Source: CAZTHM01 sp041946825
GTDB lineage: Bacteria; Acidobacteriota; Terriglobia; UBA7540
Direction of reading: 5' to 3'
DNA: 64,000 nt
Assembly (NCBI GenBank): GCA_041946825.1
Contig: JBHGBD010000001.1
Location: 372,001 to 436,000, forward strand
The notes under the pieces: model-generated
The model's input: the letters and a program-made list of their open reading frames with translations, nothing else
Told to the model about the DNA's origin: nothing
Database searches by the model: none
Program-made: the position numbers and the translations under genes
In this document: positions 48,412 through 56,001 of the stretch, one piece after another
Numbering within the stretch: the first letter of the stretch is position 1
How the letters are laid out: each line of letters opens with the position of its first letter

Positions 48412-49221
48412 ATGACCGAAACAGGCGGGCCCACGCGCTGGGCCCTGATTGCGGGCGCTTCCAGCGGCTTCGGAGAGGCGACGGCCAAGGAGTTGGCGCG
48501 CGAAGGCTTGAACATCTTCGGTGTCCATTTCGACCGCCGCTCCAGCATGGACCACGTCAACGAAGTGGTCGCATCCATCAAGGCGCTGGGGCGCGACGTC
48601 GTTTTCTTCAACACTAACGCCGCCGACGCTGAAAAGCGCATCGAGGTTCTCGATCAGATCCAGGAGCACTGGAAGAAGGTCAGCGGCGAACATTTTATCA
48701 AGGTCTTTCTTCACTCCATCGCTTTCGGCTCGATGAAACCCTACCTCTCGGAGGAGACGGAAGGCGCACTGACCCAGATGCAGATGGAGATGACCGTGGA
48801 CGTGATGGGGAACAACCTCGTCTATTGGGTCCAGGACATGTTCCGCCGGAAGATGCTCGCCAATGGCAGCCGCATCTATGCCATGACCAGCGCCGGCGGG
48901 CACAGCGTGATCCCGGGCTACGGCGCAGTCTCGGCGGCGAAAGCCGTTCTGGAATCCCATATCCGCCAACTGGCATTCGAGTTGATGCCTTATGGCATCA
49001 CCGCCAACGCCATCCAGGGCGGCGTCACCGTCACTCCTGCCTCGAGCAAGATCCCGGGCAGTGATAAGCTCTTCGAGTTCGCGCGCCTCCGCAACCCCGG
49101 CGGGCGCCTCACCACTCCTCAGGACGTCGCCGAAGCCATTGCGGCGCTCATGAGCGATAAAACTCAATGGATCACCGGCAACACGATCCGCGTGGATGGC
49201 GGCGAGGACATCGTCACCTAG
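48412..49221 (+). CDS. FabI/FabL-like SDR, probable enoyl-[acyl-carrier-protein] reductase
   Basis: A 269-residue SDR: 'ALIAGASSGFGEATAKELAREG' at the cofactor site, 'VFLHSIAFGSMKPYLSEE' (FabI proteins have HSIAFA), 'SRIYAMTSAGGHSVIPGYGAVSAAKAVLESHIRQLAFEL' with Tyr and Lys of the active site, and 'GITANAIQGGVTVTPASSKIPGSDKLFEFARLRNPGGRLTTPQDVAEAIAALM' at the C-terminus (split). FabL-type enoyl-ACP reductases and FabG-type reductases share this pattern. The 'HSIAF' motif favours an enoyl reductase role in fatty-acid synthesis. It starts 18 bases after the lipoprotein gene with GAAAGGA upstream. Confidence 0.8.
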   Translation: MTETGGPTRWALIAGASSGFGEATAKELAREGLNIFGVHFDRRSSMDHVNEVVASIKALGRDVVFFNTNAADAEKRIEVLDQIQEHWKKVSGEHFIKVFLHSIAFGSMKPYLSEETEGALTQMQMEMTVDVMGNNLVYWVQDMFRRKMLANGSRIYAMTSAGGHSVIPGYGAVSAAKAVLESHIRQLAFELMPYGITANAIQGGVTVTPASSKIPGSDKLFEFARLRNPGGRLTTPQDVAEAIAALMSDKTQWITGNTIRVDGGEDIVT

Positions 49222-49717
49222 GGGCTGTAAAAGGCCGGCTGGCGCAGCCCCCCGATGTAGGGGGTCTGCGATGTCCCGAACGGACAGGCTTCGGGTCTAA
49301 TGTTCCGTTGCGCGGGCTTCGATGTTCCAACTAACTCTCGCTGCGCGAGACCGCAGACTTCAAAAAACGAAGTCTGGGCGGGTGGCACAACCTTCGGGGA
49401 GAGAGGGTGCCCCATCCTCGCGCAGTATGCCAGGGTGGGGACTGCCTCGAAAGGTCGACGTGCCAAGCCCTATCCGTTAGACGCTACATAGGTAAGCTAG
49501 TGCATACCTAGAAGGCCGAAAGTGTGGCATTTTGACCCACTTGCGCTAAACCATCCGACGTCTCACCCAGTCAGGTAACTTGCGTATTATCAATAGGTTA
49601 AGATTTCGCCGCAAGGCCGACCAGTGAGGATTTTGAGACGGGTGAGACCGATGAGACTTTCTGTTTCTCGCCGAGGTGAACGCGTCTCTGCAGCGAGCGC
49701 GCCTTCGCGGCGGCGCA
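49222..49717. other. Long intergenic region with hairpins and a Acidobacteria-type repeat word
   Basis: No gene is visible in these 496 bases. Features are a hairpin GGGGCTG/CAGCCCC at 49221-49251 just after the SDR stop, a perfect 8-bp hairpin CAGACTTC-AAAAAAC-GAAGTCTG at 49354-49376, and 'gggtggcacaacc' followed by 'gggtgccccatcctcgcgcag' and 'agggtgggga' (49380-49442), a phrase I have seen as an intergenic repeat in Acidobacteriota genomes. The 49560-49650 part carries GTCTCACCC and GGGTGAGAC about 80 bases apart. Confidence 0.5.
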
Positions 49718-50305
49718 CTATTTCAGTTTGCGGGCTTCGCTGAGGACCTGCTCGATCGGCGCCCGGACGCGATAGTCATCCGCCGCGCGAATCCAACGGA
49801 TGGTTCCGGTTTTGTCAATCAGCACCAGGGTCGACCTGTTGATGGTCCCCTCCTTGCGGGTAATGGTCGTGTCGCGCGTCCCGTATGCCTCCATCGCTTC
49901 GTGCCTCGCGTCGGAGAGAATGGGAAACGGCGCCCTGAGATTTTGCTGAACTCCGCGGTTGATTTCGGGCGGGTCAACACTCACTCCAAGGACCTGTACA
50001 TCGAGCGCTCTCAACTCTTCATAGCGTTTCACGAACTCGCCGAGTTCGTTCATACAGTAAGGTCACCAGTAGCCGCGATAGAAATCAATGAGGACGTTGT
50101 GCCCCGCGAAATCCGCCAGCCGGACGCGCTTGCCATCCGGCGCGGCGAGGTCGAAGTTCGGCGCCTTACCTCCTACCTTGATTCGTAAGGCTGAAGATTC
50201 TGCGGCCAAAGAATAAGTCCATATTCCAATCATCGATATTGCCAAACAAATAAGGCTGGCGGCGATCGCGGGCCCACGTGTTCGCCCTGCCAAGGCACCC
50301 TTCAT
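49718..50305 (-). CDS. Membrane-anchored peroxiredoxin/thioredoxin-like protein with predicted selenocysteine (UxxC)
   Basis: Read through the in-frame TGA at 50063-50065, one frame of 196 codons gives a 195-residue protein from ATG 50303-50305, which has GAGGAGGAG upstream. Residues 10-33 ('GPAIAASLICLAISMIGIWT') are a signal anchor. The AhpC/TSA fold follows: 'IKVGGKAPNFDLAAPDGKRV', 'NVLIDFYRGYW', TGA at codon 81, 'PYCMNELGEFVKRYEEL', then 'VQVLGVSVDPPEINRGVQQN' and 'TLVLIDKTGTIRW'. In relatives the residue at the TGA is the first Cys of a CxxC-like active site (FYRGYWCPYC). Frame and similarity continue on both sides, and a SECIS-like hairpin follows the TGA. A selenoprotein is the best explanation; a single nonsense mutation in a pseudogene is the alternative. 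Confidence 0.8.
50031..50065 (-). promoter_or_regulatory. Candidate bacterial SECIS element
   Basis: On the mRNA the UGA (50063-50065) is followed after 13 bases by a perfect 8-bp stem ACGAACUC/GAGUUCGU (50042-50049 with 50031-50038) closed by the loop GGC (50039-50041). The distance from UGA to loop is 21 bases and the first two loop bases are G. This fits the published bacterial SECIS pattern (loop 3-14 bases, G among the first two, 16-37 bases from UGA). It is at the right place to recruit SelB. Confidence 0.72.
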
Positions 50306-50501
50306 GCGCTTCTCCTCCTCGAATCGTTTCCTACGACTCACGCCGTGCATGAGCTGTAAGACCCGATTATGGCATCAGATGCGGCGTTTCGTTTGAAGAT
50401 TCACATAGGGCCGTCGGCTTTTGACGGTGCGGGGCGAATCTGTTAGCATGAGCATGGGTGCTGTTTTCCTGCATTACGACAGGGCCGATGTGGGCGGTGG
50501 A

Positions 50502-51521
50502 ATGAATCACATCAAACTGCTGCTGGCGAAACCGCGCGGATTCTGCGCCGGAGTCGAGCGCGCCATCGGCGTGGTGAATATGGCGTTGGAGCTATATGGC
50601 GCGCCCGTTTACGTTCGCAAGGAAATCGTCCACAACAAGCACGTGATCGAGGAACTGGCGGGGAAGGGCGCGATCTTCGTCGAGGAGATCGGCGAAGTTC
50701 CGGAAGCGGCAGTGGTCATCTTCAGTGCGCACGGTGTGGCGCCGCTGGTCCGCGAGGAGGCGGCCGCCAAGCGCCTGCGGGTGATCGACGCTACCTGCCC
50801 GCTGGTTACCAAGGTCCACCTGGAAGCGATTCGATTCGCCCAGGAAAATCGATCGATCATTCTGGTTGGTCACGCGGGGCACGACGAGATTGTGGGCACG
50901 ATGGGTGAAGTTCCCAACAAGATCTACCTGGTGGGCGACGTCGAGGAGGCGGAGAAGATCCAGGTCCCGGATCCCGAGCGCGTAGCCGTGACAACCCAGA
51001 CCACTCTCGGGGTTGACGATACGCGCGAAATCCTCGAAGTGTTGCGGCGGCGGTTTCCCAAGATCGTAGCTCCTCCCAGTGACGATATTTGTTACGCTAC
51101 GCAGAACCGCCAGGACGCCGTGAAGAGCCTTTCACGCGGGGCGCAGCTTGTCCTGGTGATCGGTTCGGACAACAGCTCCAATTCCCGGCGTCTGCGCGAA
51201 GTGGCGGAGATGTCGGGCGCGCGAGCCTACCTTATCGAGGACGCGTCCAAGATTGATCCCGCCTGGCTCGAGGGCGTCGATTCTGTTGCGATTACGGCGG
51301 GCGCTTCCGCTCCCGAGTATTTGGTCAGCGAAGTCGTACAATACTTCCGTCGCCTGGGCGTGACGGAGGTCGAGGAAATCGAAACGGTGGAAGAACGTGT
51401 CACGTTCACACCGCCTCCGGAACTGGCGCATGAGCTGGCTCGGCGCGGGTATTCATCGCGGCCATCGGAGAACGCTCCCTCCCGCCCTATGGCCAACCCG
51501 GCGAAACTGAGCGTACGCTGA
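50502..51521 (+). CDS. ispH: 4-hydroxy-3-methylbut-2-enyl diphosphate reductase (IspH/LytB)
   Basis: A 339-residue iron-sulfur enzyme that makes isopentenyl and dimethylallyl diphosphate in the last step of the MEP pathway. The three cluster Cys are in 'AKPRGFCAGVERAI' (C15), 'VIDATCPLVTKVH' and 'DDICYATQNRQDAVK'. 'IILVGHAGHDEIVGTMGE' and 'GSDNSSNSRRLREVAE' with 'ITAGASAPEYLV' complete the signature. I start at ATG 50502; frames opening earlier (50421, 50448) add no similarity. The C-terminal tail of about 30 residues beyond the usual end is extra. Confidence 0.95.
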   Translation: MNHIKLLLAKPRGFCAGVERAIGVVNMALELYGAPVYVRKEIVHNKHVIEELAGKGAIFVEEIGEVPEAAVVIFSAHGVAPLVREEAAAKRLRVIDATCPLVTKVHLEAIRFAQENRSIILVGHAGHDEIVGTMGEVPNKIYLVGDVEEAEKIQVPDPERVAVTTQTTLGVDDTREILEVLRRRFPKIVAPPSDDICYATQNRQDAVKSLSRGAQLVLVIGSDNSSNSRRLREVAEMSGARAYLIEDASKIDPAWLEGVDSVAITAGASAPEYLVSEVVQYFRRLGVTEVEEIETVEERVTFTPPPELAHELARRGYSSRPSENAPSRPMANPAKLSVR

Positions 51522-51625
51522 CCTCCCGGTTTTCCCCCTTCCTGGCGGAAATCATCTGGCATCGAAACGGCGCTGGTGCTAGAGTACTGCCTCCATCAAC
51601 CTACATCAGAGGCAGGGAGGCAATC

Positions 51626-53062
51626 ATGTCAGAGAAAGAAGCAAGACGACCCAACGAAGGCGTATCGAAGGACAGTGAACTCGGCCGGCGCAAATTCCTG
51701 GCGGCCGCGACCGGCTTGGCTTCGACGGCGTGGCTGGTGACCGGCCGCGAAGCGGCCGCTGCGCCATCCGCGGTGGTGCCCGCGCCTGCCGGGCCGCTCG
51801 CGCTTCATGGCGGGCCGCCGGTGCGCTCAAAAATGCTCGAGCCGAAACTCTCCGGGCCGCAGTACTACGACGACGAGGAGAAGCGGGAGTTGATCGATGT
51901 CCTCGAGAACCGCAGCCCCTTCCGCTGGTGGGGACTTGATGCCATGGGGCACCCGCCCGACAAGTGCATCAATTTTGAGAAGGAGTTTGCCGCTCACCAG
52001 CACACCAAATACTGCATCGCCGTGACATCGGGCACCACGGCCTTGATGAGCGCGCTGGCGGGCCTGGGAGTCGGCCCGGGCGACGAGGTGATCCTGCCGG
52101 CGTGGACGTGGTACGCCTGCTACGACGCAATCCTGGCCCACGGCGCGTTGCCGGTATTCGCGGAAGTCGACGATTCGATGAACATTGATCCCACGGACAT
52201 CGAGCGCCACATCACGCCTGCGACCAAGGTCATCATGTCGGTGCACATACTGGGCGCGCCCGCCGACATGGATCCTATCCTTGAAATCGCGCGAAAGCAC
52301 AACCTGAAGATTCTGGAAGACTGCGCCCAGAGCGTCGGCGTGAGCTATAAAGGCCGTCCGGTCGGCTCGATGGGGAACGCGGGGATTTACAGTTTCCAGG
52401 TGAACAAGACGATTTCGCCAGGCGAAGGCGGGGCGGTGGTGACGAGCGATCCTTACGTCTTTGAGCGCGCCACGCGCTACCATGATTGCGGTTTCCTGCG
52501 CGATGGTCACGCGAAAGTCCTGGGGACGCCGTCGCGGATGAAGGATTTCGCCAGCCCGCAGTTCCGGATGAGCGAATTCACTGCTGCCGTTCTGCGCGCG
52601 CAGTTGCGCAAGCTCGACCGCATTGTGGGCGATTTCCGCGACAAGACCACGCGCATTACCGACGGAATCAAGGACCTGCCGGGCATCCAGTTTCGCAAGC
52701 GCAACGATCCCGGCGGCGGGCTCGGCAACTGGGTCTTCATCAACACCAAGGGTAAAGACCAGCGCGATCAGTTCATTAAGGCCATGCGCGCGGAGAACAT
52801 TACGGCCGAGCCCATGGGCGGGTCGGCGATCCTCCCCATCTCGAAGCATATCGAAAATAAGGAGACGCTGCAGCCCGGCTGGCCGACGTTTACGGTGGGG
52901 CGGGGGAAGACGATTCAGTACGGCGCCGCGGCTTGCCCGAAGACCATCGATATCTGGAACCGCTACGTCGGCATCCCGATGGATCCGAAATACACGGACC
53001 AGGATGTGGCGGACATCATCGCCGCGGTGCGCAAGGTTTATCCAGTAGTGATGAAGGGGTAG
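51626..53062 (+). CDS. Tat-exported DegT/DnrJ/EryC1/StrS-family aminotransferase-like protein
   Basis: A 478-residue protein. Residues 20-46 form a Tat signal ('LGRRKFLAAATGLASTAW', then 'AAAAP'). The rest is a PLP-dependent DegT/StrS fold: 'HQHTKYCIAVTSGTTALMSALAGLGVGPGDEVILPAWTWYA', 'MSVHILGAPADMDPI', 'ILEDCAQSVGVSYKGRPVGSMGNAGIYSFQVNKTISPGEGGAVVTSD', where the Lys in QVNK is the PLP Schiff-base Lys. These enzymes normally act on nucleotide sugars in the cytoplasm; export is unusual and suggests periplasmic chemistry or a repurposed fold. It has a good upstream GGGAGG. The gene ends in a short repeat and terminator. Confidence 0.88.
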   Translation: MSEKEARRPNEGVSKDSELGRRKFLAAATGLASTAWLVTGREAAAAPSAVVPAPAGPLALHGGPPVRSKMLEPKLSGPQYYDDEEKRELIDVLENRSPFRWWGLDAMGHPPDKCINFEKEFAAHQHTKYCIAVTSGTTALMSALAGLGVGPGDEVILPAWTWYACYDAILAHGALPVFAEVDDSMNIDPTDIERHITPATKVIMSVHILGAPADMDPILEIARKHNLKILEDCAQSVGVSYKGRPVGSMGNAGIYSFQVNKTISPGEGGAVVTSDPYVFERATRYHDCGFLRDGHAKVLGTPSRMKDFASPQFRMSEFTAAVLRAQLRKLDRIVGDFRDKTTRITDGIKDLPGIQFRKRNDPGGGLGNWVFINTKGKDQRDQFIKAMRAENITAEPMGGSAILPISKHIENKETLQPGWPTFTVGRGKTIQYGAAACPKTIDIWNRYVGIPMDPKYTDQDVADIIAAVRKVYPVVMKG

Positions 53063-53119
53063 AGACGACGCGGTGAGCGATTTTTTGTGGGAGGAGGCGC
53101 TCCCCCGGAGCGTCTCTAC
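53059..53119. repeat. GTAGAGACG...CGTCTCTAC inverted repeat
   Basis: A 9-base inverted repeat GTAGAGACG (53059-53067) and CGTCTCTAC (53111-53119) enclose GC-rich sequence with 'ggaggcgctcccccggagcg'. The left arm includes the stop codon of the aminotransferase gene. Confidence 0.6.
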
Positions 53120-53122
53120 ATT

Positions 53123-53160
53123 TGGCGCAGGCCGGAAGAAGGTCTGCGCCAGTTTGTTTT
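53123..53160 (+). terminator. Intrinsic terminator after the DegT-type gene
   Basis: TGGCGCAGGCC pairs over 11 bp (one G-T) with GGTCTGCGCCA around a 7-base loop, followed by GTTTGTTTTA. It is well placed to end the transcript of the aminotransferase before the acetamidase gene. Confidence 0.78.
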
Positions 53161-53171
53161 AGGGGGGTGAC

Positions 53172-54191
53172 ATGAAAGTCGCCGGAGTATTTCGATGCTG
53201 CATCTTGGTAAGCGCGGTCGCATGGCCGTCAATGGCGGCGGAATCTCACAGGCTTGTCCCCACGCCAAACACCGTCACCTGGGGGTGGTTCGATCCACAG
53301 TCGCCGCCCGCGCTGCGCGTCCGATCGGGTGACACCGTTGATATCGAAGCGTTGGCGGCCGGAGGTTCGGACGTCCTCGAAGCCTCGGGGCTCCCGCGCG
53401 ACCGGATCCAGCCGGCGCTGCTCGAAATCGAGCGGGCCGTAAAAGACCGTGGTGAAGTACCTCACATCCTGACCGGGCCGGTCTATGTCGAGGGCGCCGA
53501 GCCGGGCGATGTGCTGGAGGTCAAAATACTCTCACTTGATCTCGTGGTGCCGTACGCCTGGAACACTTTCCGGCCCGGCCGCGGCTTCCTTCCCGACGAG
53601 TTTCCCTATGCCAAGTTCAAGCTGGTTCCGCTCGACTTCAAAAGGAAGGTCGCGAAATTCTCAGATGGCATTGAGGTTCCGCTCGCGCCGTTTTTCGGCG
53701 TTATGGGCGTTGCTCCGCCGCCAGCCATCGGGCGCGTCTCAAGCGGCCCGCCGTGGGTTCATACCGGCAACATGGATAACAAGGAGTTGGTGGCGGGAAC
53801 GACGCTCTACATGCCCGTGCACGCCAAGGGCGCGCTCTTTATGGTAGGCGACGGACATGCCGCGCAAGGCGATGGGGAAGTGTGCGTCACAGCGCTCGAA
53901 ACCTCGCTGCGCGGCACTTTCCAACTGATTGTCCGCAAGGATATGAAGCTTAATTGGGCGCGCGCCGAAACCCCCACGCACTTCATCACGATGGGGTTCC
54001 ACGAGAACCTTGAAGATGCTGCGAAGATCGCGTTGGACGAGATGCTGGACTATCTTGTGAGTGTCCGACACATGACGCGCGGCGACGCGTACATCCTGGC
54101 GAGCGATGCCGTGGACCTGCGGATTACCCAGCTCGTGGATGGCAAGAAGGGTGTGCACGCCATGCTGTCGAAGGCGATCTTCGCAAAATGA
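53172..54191 (+). CDS. Secreted acetamidase/formamidase-family protein
   Basis: A 339-residue protein with a signal peptide (about 1-22, 'VAGVFRCCILVSAVAWPSMAAE'). The FmdA/AmdA fold is seen in 'TVTWGWFDPQSPPALRVRSGDTVDIEAL', 'GPVYVEGAEPGDVLEVKILSLDL', 'FFGVMGVAPP', 'GNMDNKELVAGTTLYMPVHAKGALFMVGDGHAAQGDGEVCVTALETS' (split) and 'PTHFITMGFHENLEDAAKIALDEMLDYLV'. The conserved 'VGDGHAAQGDGE' is the presumed metal site. The family hydrolyses short amides; here it would act outside the cytoplasm. RBS is AGGGGGGTG before ATG 53172. Confidence 0.88.
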   Translation: MKVAGVFRCCILVSAVAWPSMAAESHRLVPTPNTVTWGWFDPQSPPALRVRSGDTVDIEALAAGGSDVLEASGLPRDRIQPALLEIERAVKDRGEVPHILTGPVYVEGAEPGDVLEVKILSLDLVVPYAWNTFRPGRGFLPDEFPYAKFKLVPLDFKRKVAKFSDGIEVPLAPFFGVMGVAPPPAIGRVSSGPPWVHTGNMDNKELVAGTTLYMPVHAKGALFMVGDGHAAQGDGEVCVTALETSLRGTFQLIVRKDMKLNWARAETPTHFITMGFHENLEDAAKIALDEMLDYLVSVRHMTRGDAYILASDAVDLRITQLVDGKKGVHAMLSKAIFAK

Positions 54192-54222
54192 CAAATTACG
54201 AATGACGAATTACGAAGGACAG
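54192..54222. repeat. acgaattacgaa word repeat
   Basis: Words 'caaattacgaatgacgaat' and 'tacgaaggacagga' directly follow the acetamidase stop. They are the same words as at 16829-16860, showing that this repeat family is dispersed in the genome. Confidence 0.6.
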
Positions 54223-54249
54223 GACTTTCTTAATCGCAACAACCAACAA

Positions 54250-54921
54250 CTACACTGTTTTATCCCGAGAATCGCAGAGCGACTCAACCGGACATTCCGC
54301 GCACAGGGGCTTGCGCGCCGCGCAGATCTTTCTTCCAAACCAGATAACTTGATGGCCGAAAGAAATCCAACGTTCTTTCGGCACCAGCTTCATCAAATCC
54401 TGCTCGACCTTTTCGGGGGTCTTCTGCTTGGAGAGTCTTAGGCGGCCTGCGATGCGGAAGACGTGGGTATCAACGACGACACCGGTGGGGATGCCGAAGG
54501 CCGTGCCGAGCACCACGTTGGCGGTCTTCCTGGCGACTCCGGGCAGAGTCAGCATTTCGTCCATGGTGCGGGGCACCTGCCCGCCGAAGGTCTGAACGAG
54601 TTGCTTCGACATGCCAATGATGTTTTTCGCCTTATTCCGGAAGAAACCCGTGGAGTGGATTTCGCGCTCGAGCACTTCCTGCTTCAGGGCAGCGAAATCC
54701 TGGGGCGTGGGGAATTTCCGGAATAACTCCGGTGTGACTTTGTTGACACGCTCGTCAGTGCACTGCGCCGAGAGAATCGTCGCCACCAGAAGCTGGAAGG
54801 GGTTTTCGTGGCGCAGCGCGCACTGCGCCAAAGGAAATCGCTTATCCAACGCGGCGAAAATCTTCTCCACCCGAGCCGGGGAAGTGTAGCCACCCTTGCC
54901 TTTGCGTTTCGCGGAGGTCAT
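54250..54921 (-). CDS. nth: Endonuclease III
   Basis: A 223-residue DNA glycosylase/AP lyase for oxidised pyrimidines. The HhH motif and catalytic Lys are in 'MLTLPGVARKTANVVLG', the catalytic Asp in 'GVVVDTHVFRIAGRL', and the 4Fe-4S cluster Cys in 'CAARKPLCAECPVESLC' (Cx6Cx2Cx5C). N-terminal 'ENPFQLLVATILSAQCTDERVNKVTPELFRKFP' is typical. I start at ATG 54919-54921; upstream the frame enters an inverted repeat. No ribosome-binding site is evident. Confidence 0.95.
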   Translation of the reverse strand: MTSAKRKGKGGYTSPARVEKIFAALDKRFPLAQCALRHENPFQLLVATILSAQCTDERVNKVTPELFRKFPTPQDFAALKQEVLEREIHSTGFFRNKAKNIIGMSKQLVQTFGGQVPRTMDEMLTLPGVARKTANVVLGTAFGIPTGVVVDTHVFRIAGRLRLSKQKTPEKVEQDLMKLVPKERWISFGHQVIWFGRKICAARKPLCAECPVESLCDSRDKTV

Positions 54922-54930
54922 AGAGAGTGC

Positions 54931-54998
54931 GAATGGTGAAGAGTGAATGGTGAATGTCACGAGGCGGGTTCTTATTTCACTATTCACCATTCACTATT
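54931..54998. repeat. Perfect 14-bp inverted repeat ahead of nth
   Basis: AGTGAATGGTGAAT (54942-54955) and ATTCACCATTCACT (54982-54995) are exact complements separated by 26 bases and flanked by more 'gaatggtgaa' words. The structure lies between the end of hemQ and the start of nth, both on the minus strand, and could act as a terminator or RNA hairpin. Confidence 0.7.
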
Positions 54999-55013
54999 AT
55001 GAATTTTCGAATT

Positions 55014-55739
55014 TCAGCCTCCCAGCAAATCCAAAACGTCCGGCAGCTCTCCGTGCACGCAGGTGAAAGTGGGCGTGTCGCGAACGGTATAGCCGGTTGC
55101 CTCGCTGTGGCGAAGTTCCATGACCAGGTCCACGAAGTGGTCGGGCCGGTCGCTCTCGAAGGCGACGACGAATTCCTGGTCGTCCAATCCGAAAGAGTAA
55201 GTTGTGTTCAGGCGCACCGTCGGGTAGCGGTGGCCAATCTCGATGTGCTCGTCCATCATTCCCTGGCGCGCATGCTTGGTCAGGCGATACCAGGGCTTGG
55301 ATTTCACGAAAGGGTAGACGAACAGGTATTTGAATTTCCCGGGCACGATATGAACGCGGCGGCCTTCCTGATCCTCGTGGATATGCTTGTCGACATAGAC
55401 CGAGCGTTTGGTCATGGAGAGGTAGGAGTATGGGGTCGTCAAGTATTTGCCAAGATCTGTCGCCAACAGCCTGGAGGTCATCTCCTGAAACTTCGGCAAG
55501 TCATAAGTGATGCGCCACAGCATGAAGTCGCAATCGCCACGAATGCCCACCAGCGAGTACGCCACTACGATCACGTCCCGCTCGTAAGACTTGAGCGCGT
55601 CGATAAACTGGCACTTACCGCGTTTGCGGTCTTCCTCGGGCAGGCGGCGCCATGCCGGGTCCACCTTGTAGAAGGAAAAACTCACAAACTGCCGTTTTTC
55701 GCTTGTTCCGGGTTCCGCCTTCTCGCGCTTTTCAGCCAA
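55014..55739 (-). CDS. hemQ: Coproheme decarboxylase-like chlorite-dismutase-family protein
   Basis: About 241 residues. The segment 'PYSYLSMTKRSVYVDKHIHEDQEGR' contains the catalytic Tyr region and 'FVKSKPWYRLTKHARQGMMDEHIEIGH' the heme-ligand His of HemQ. 'GLDDQEFVVAFESDRPDHFVDLVMELR' is also conserved. HemQ converts Fe-coproporphyrin III to heme in the coproporphyrin-dependent pathway, which is typical of monoderms and some other phyla. I prefer a TTG start at 55737-55739 with AGGAGGAAA upstream; a GTG at 55797-55799 is an alternative (261 residues). Confidence 0.9.
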   Translation of the reverse strand: MAEKREKAEPGTSEKRQFVSFSFYKVDPAWRRLPEEDRKRGKCQFIDALKSYERDVIVVAYSLVGIRGDCDFMLWRITYDLPKFQEMTSRLLATDLGKYLTTPYSYLSMTKRSVYVDKHIHEDQEGRRVHIVPGKFKYLFVYPFVKSKPWYRLTKHARQGMMDEHIEIGHRYPTVRLNTTYSFGLDDQEFVVAFESDRPDHFVDLVMELRHSEATGYTVRDTPTFTCVHGELPDVLDLLGG

Positions 55740-55919
55740 GAGTCCATTTCCTCCTGAGAGTTTTCCGTGGAAAAAACCCTGCCACGCAAAGCGCCACACG
55801 CTCGTCGCGAAGTTAGCCGCTTGGGGCGAGAAATCACTATAACATGAATCCAGGCTTCATCGCGTCGGAGGGAGCCACGAGATGTGAGGAAGGGAAGGGA
55901 GTTAAGCTACAAACCCTGC

Positions 55920-55968
55920 AAAGGGCGCCGCGACTCTTCCCGCGAGGGGAGAGGAGTCGGCGCCCTTT
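55920..55968 (-). terminator. Strong GC-rich hairpin downstream of the OmpA-like gene
   Basis: AAAGGGCGCC-GC-GACTC and GAGTCGGCGCCCTTT form a 15-bp stem with a 2-base bulge around about 18 bases. There is no long T run in the minus direction, so it may be a rho-assisted terminator or an RNA-stabilising element. Confidence 0.5.
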
Positions 55969-56001
55969 CCGGTCCACGCAACTGGCGCAGTGGAATTCAG
56001 G

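Noticed and set aside
49222..49717. tRNA-Sec (selC) near the selenoprotein
   Set aside because: The hairpins there do not build a tRNA cloverleaf; 'acttcaaaaaacgaagt' is a simple stem-loop.
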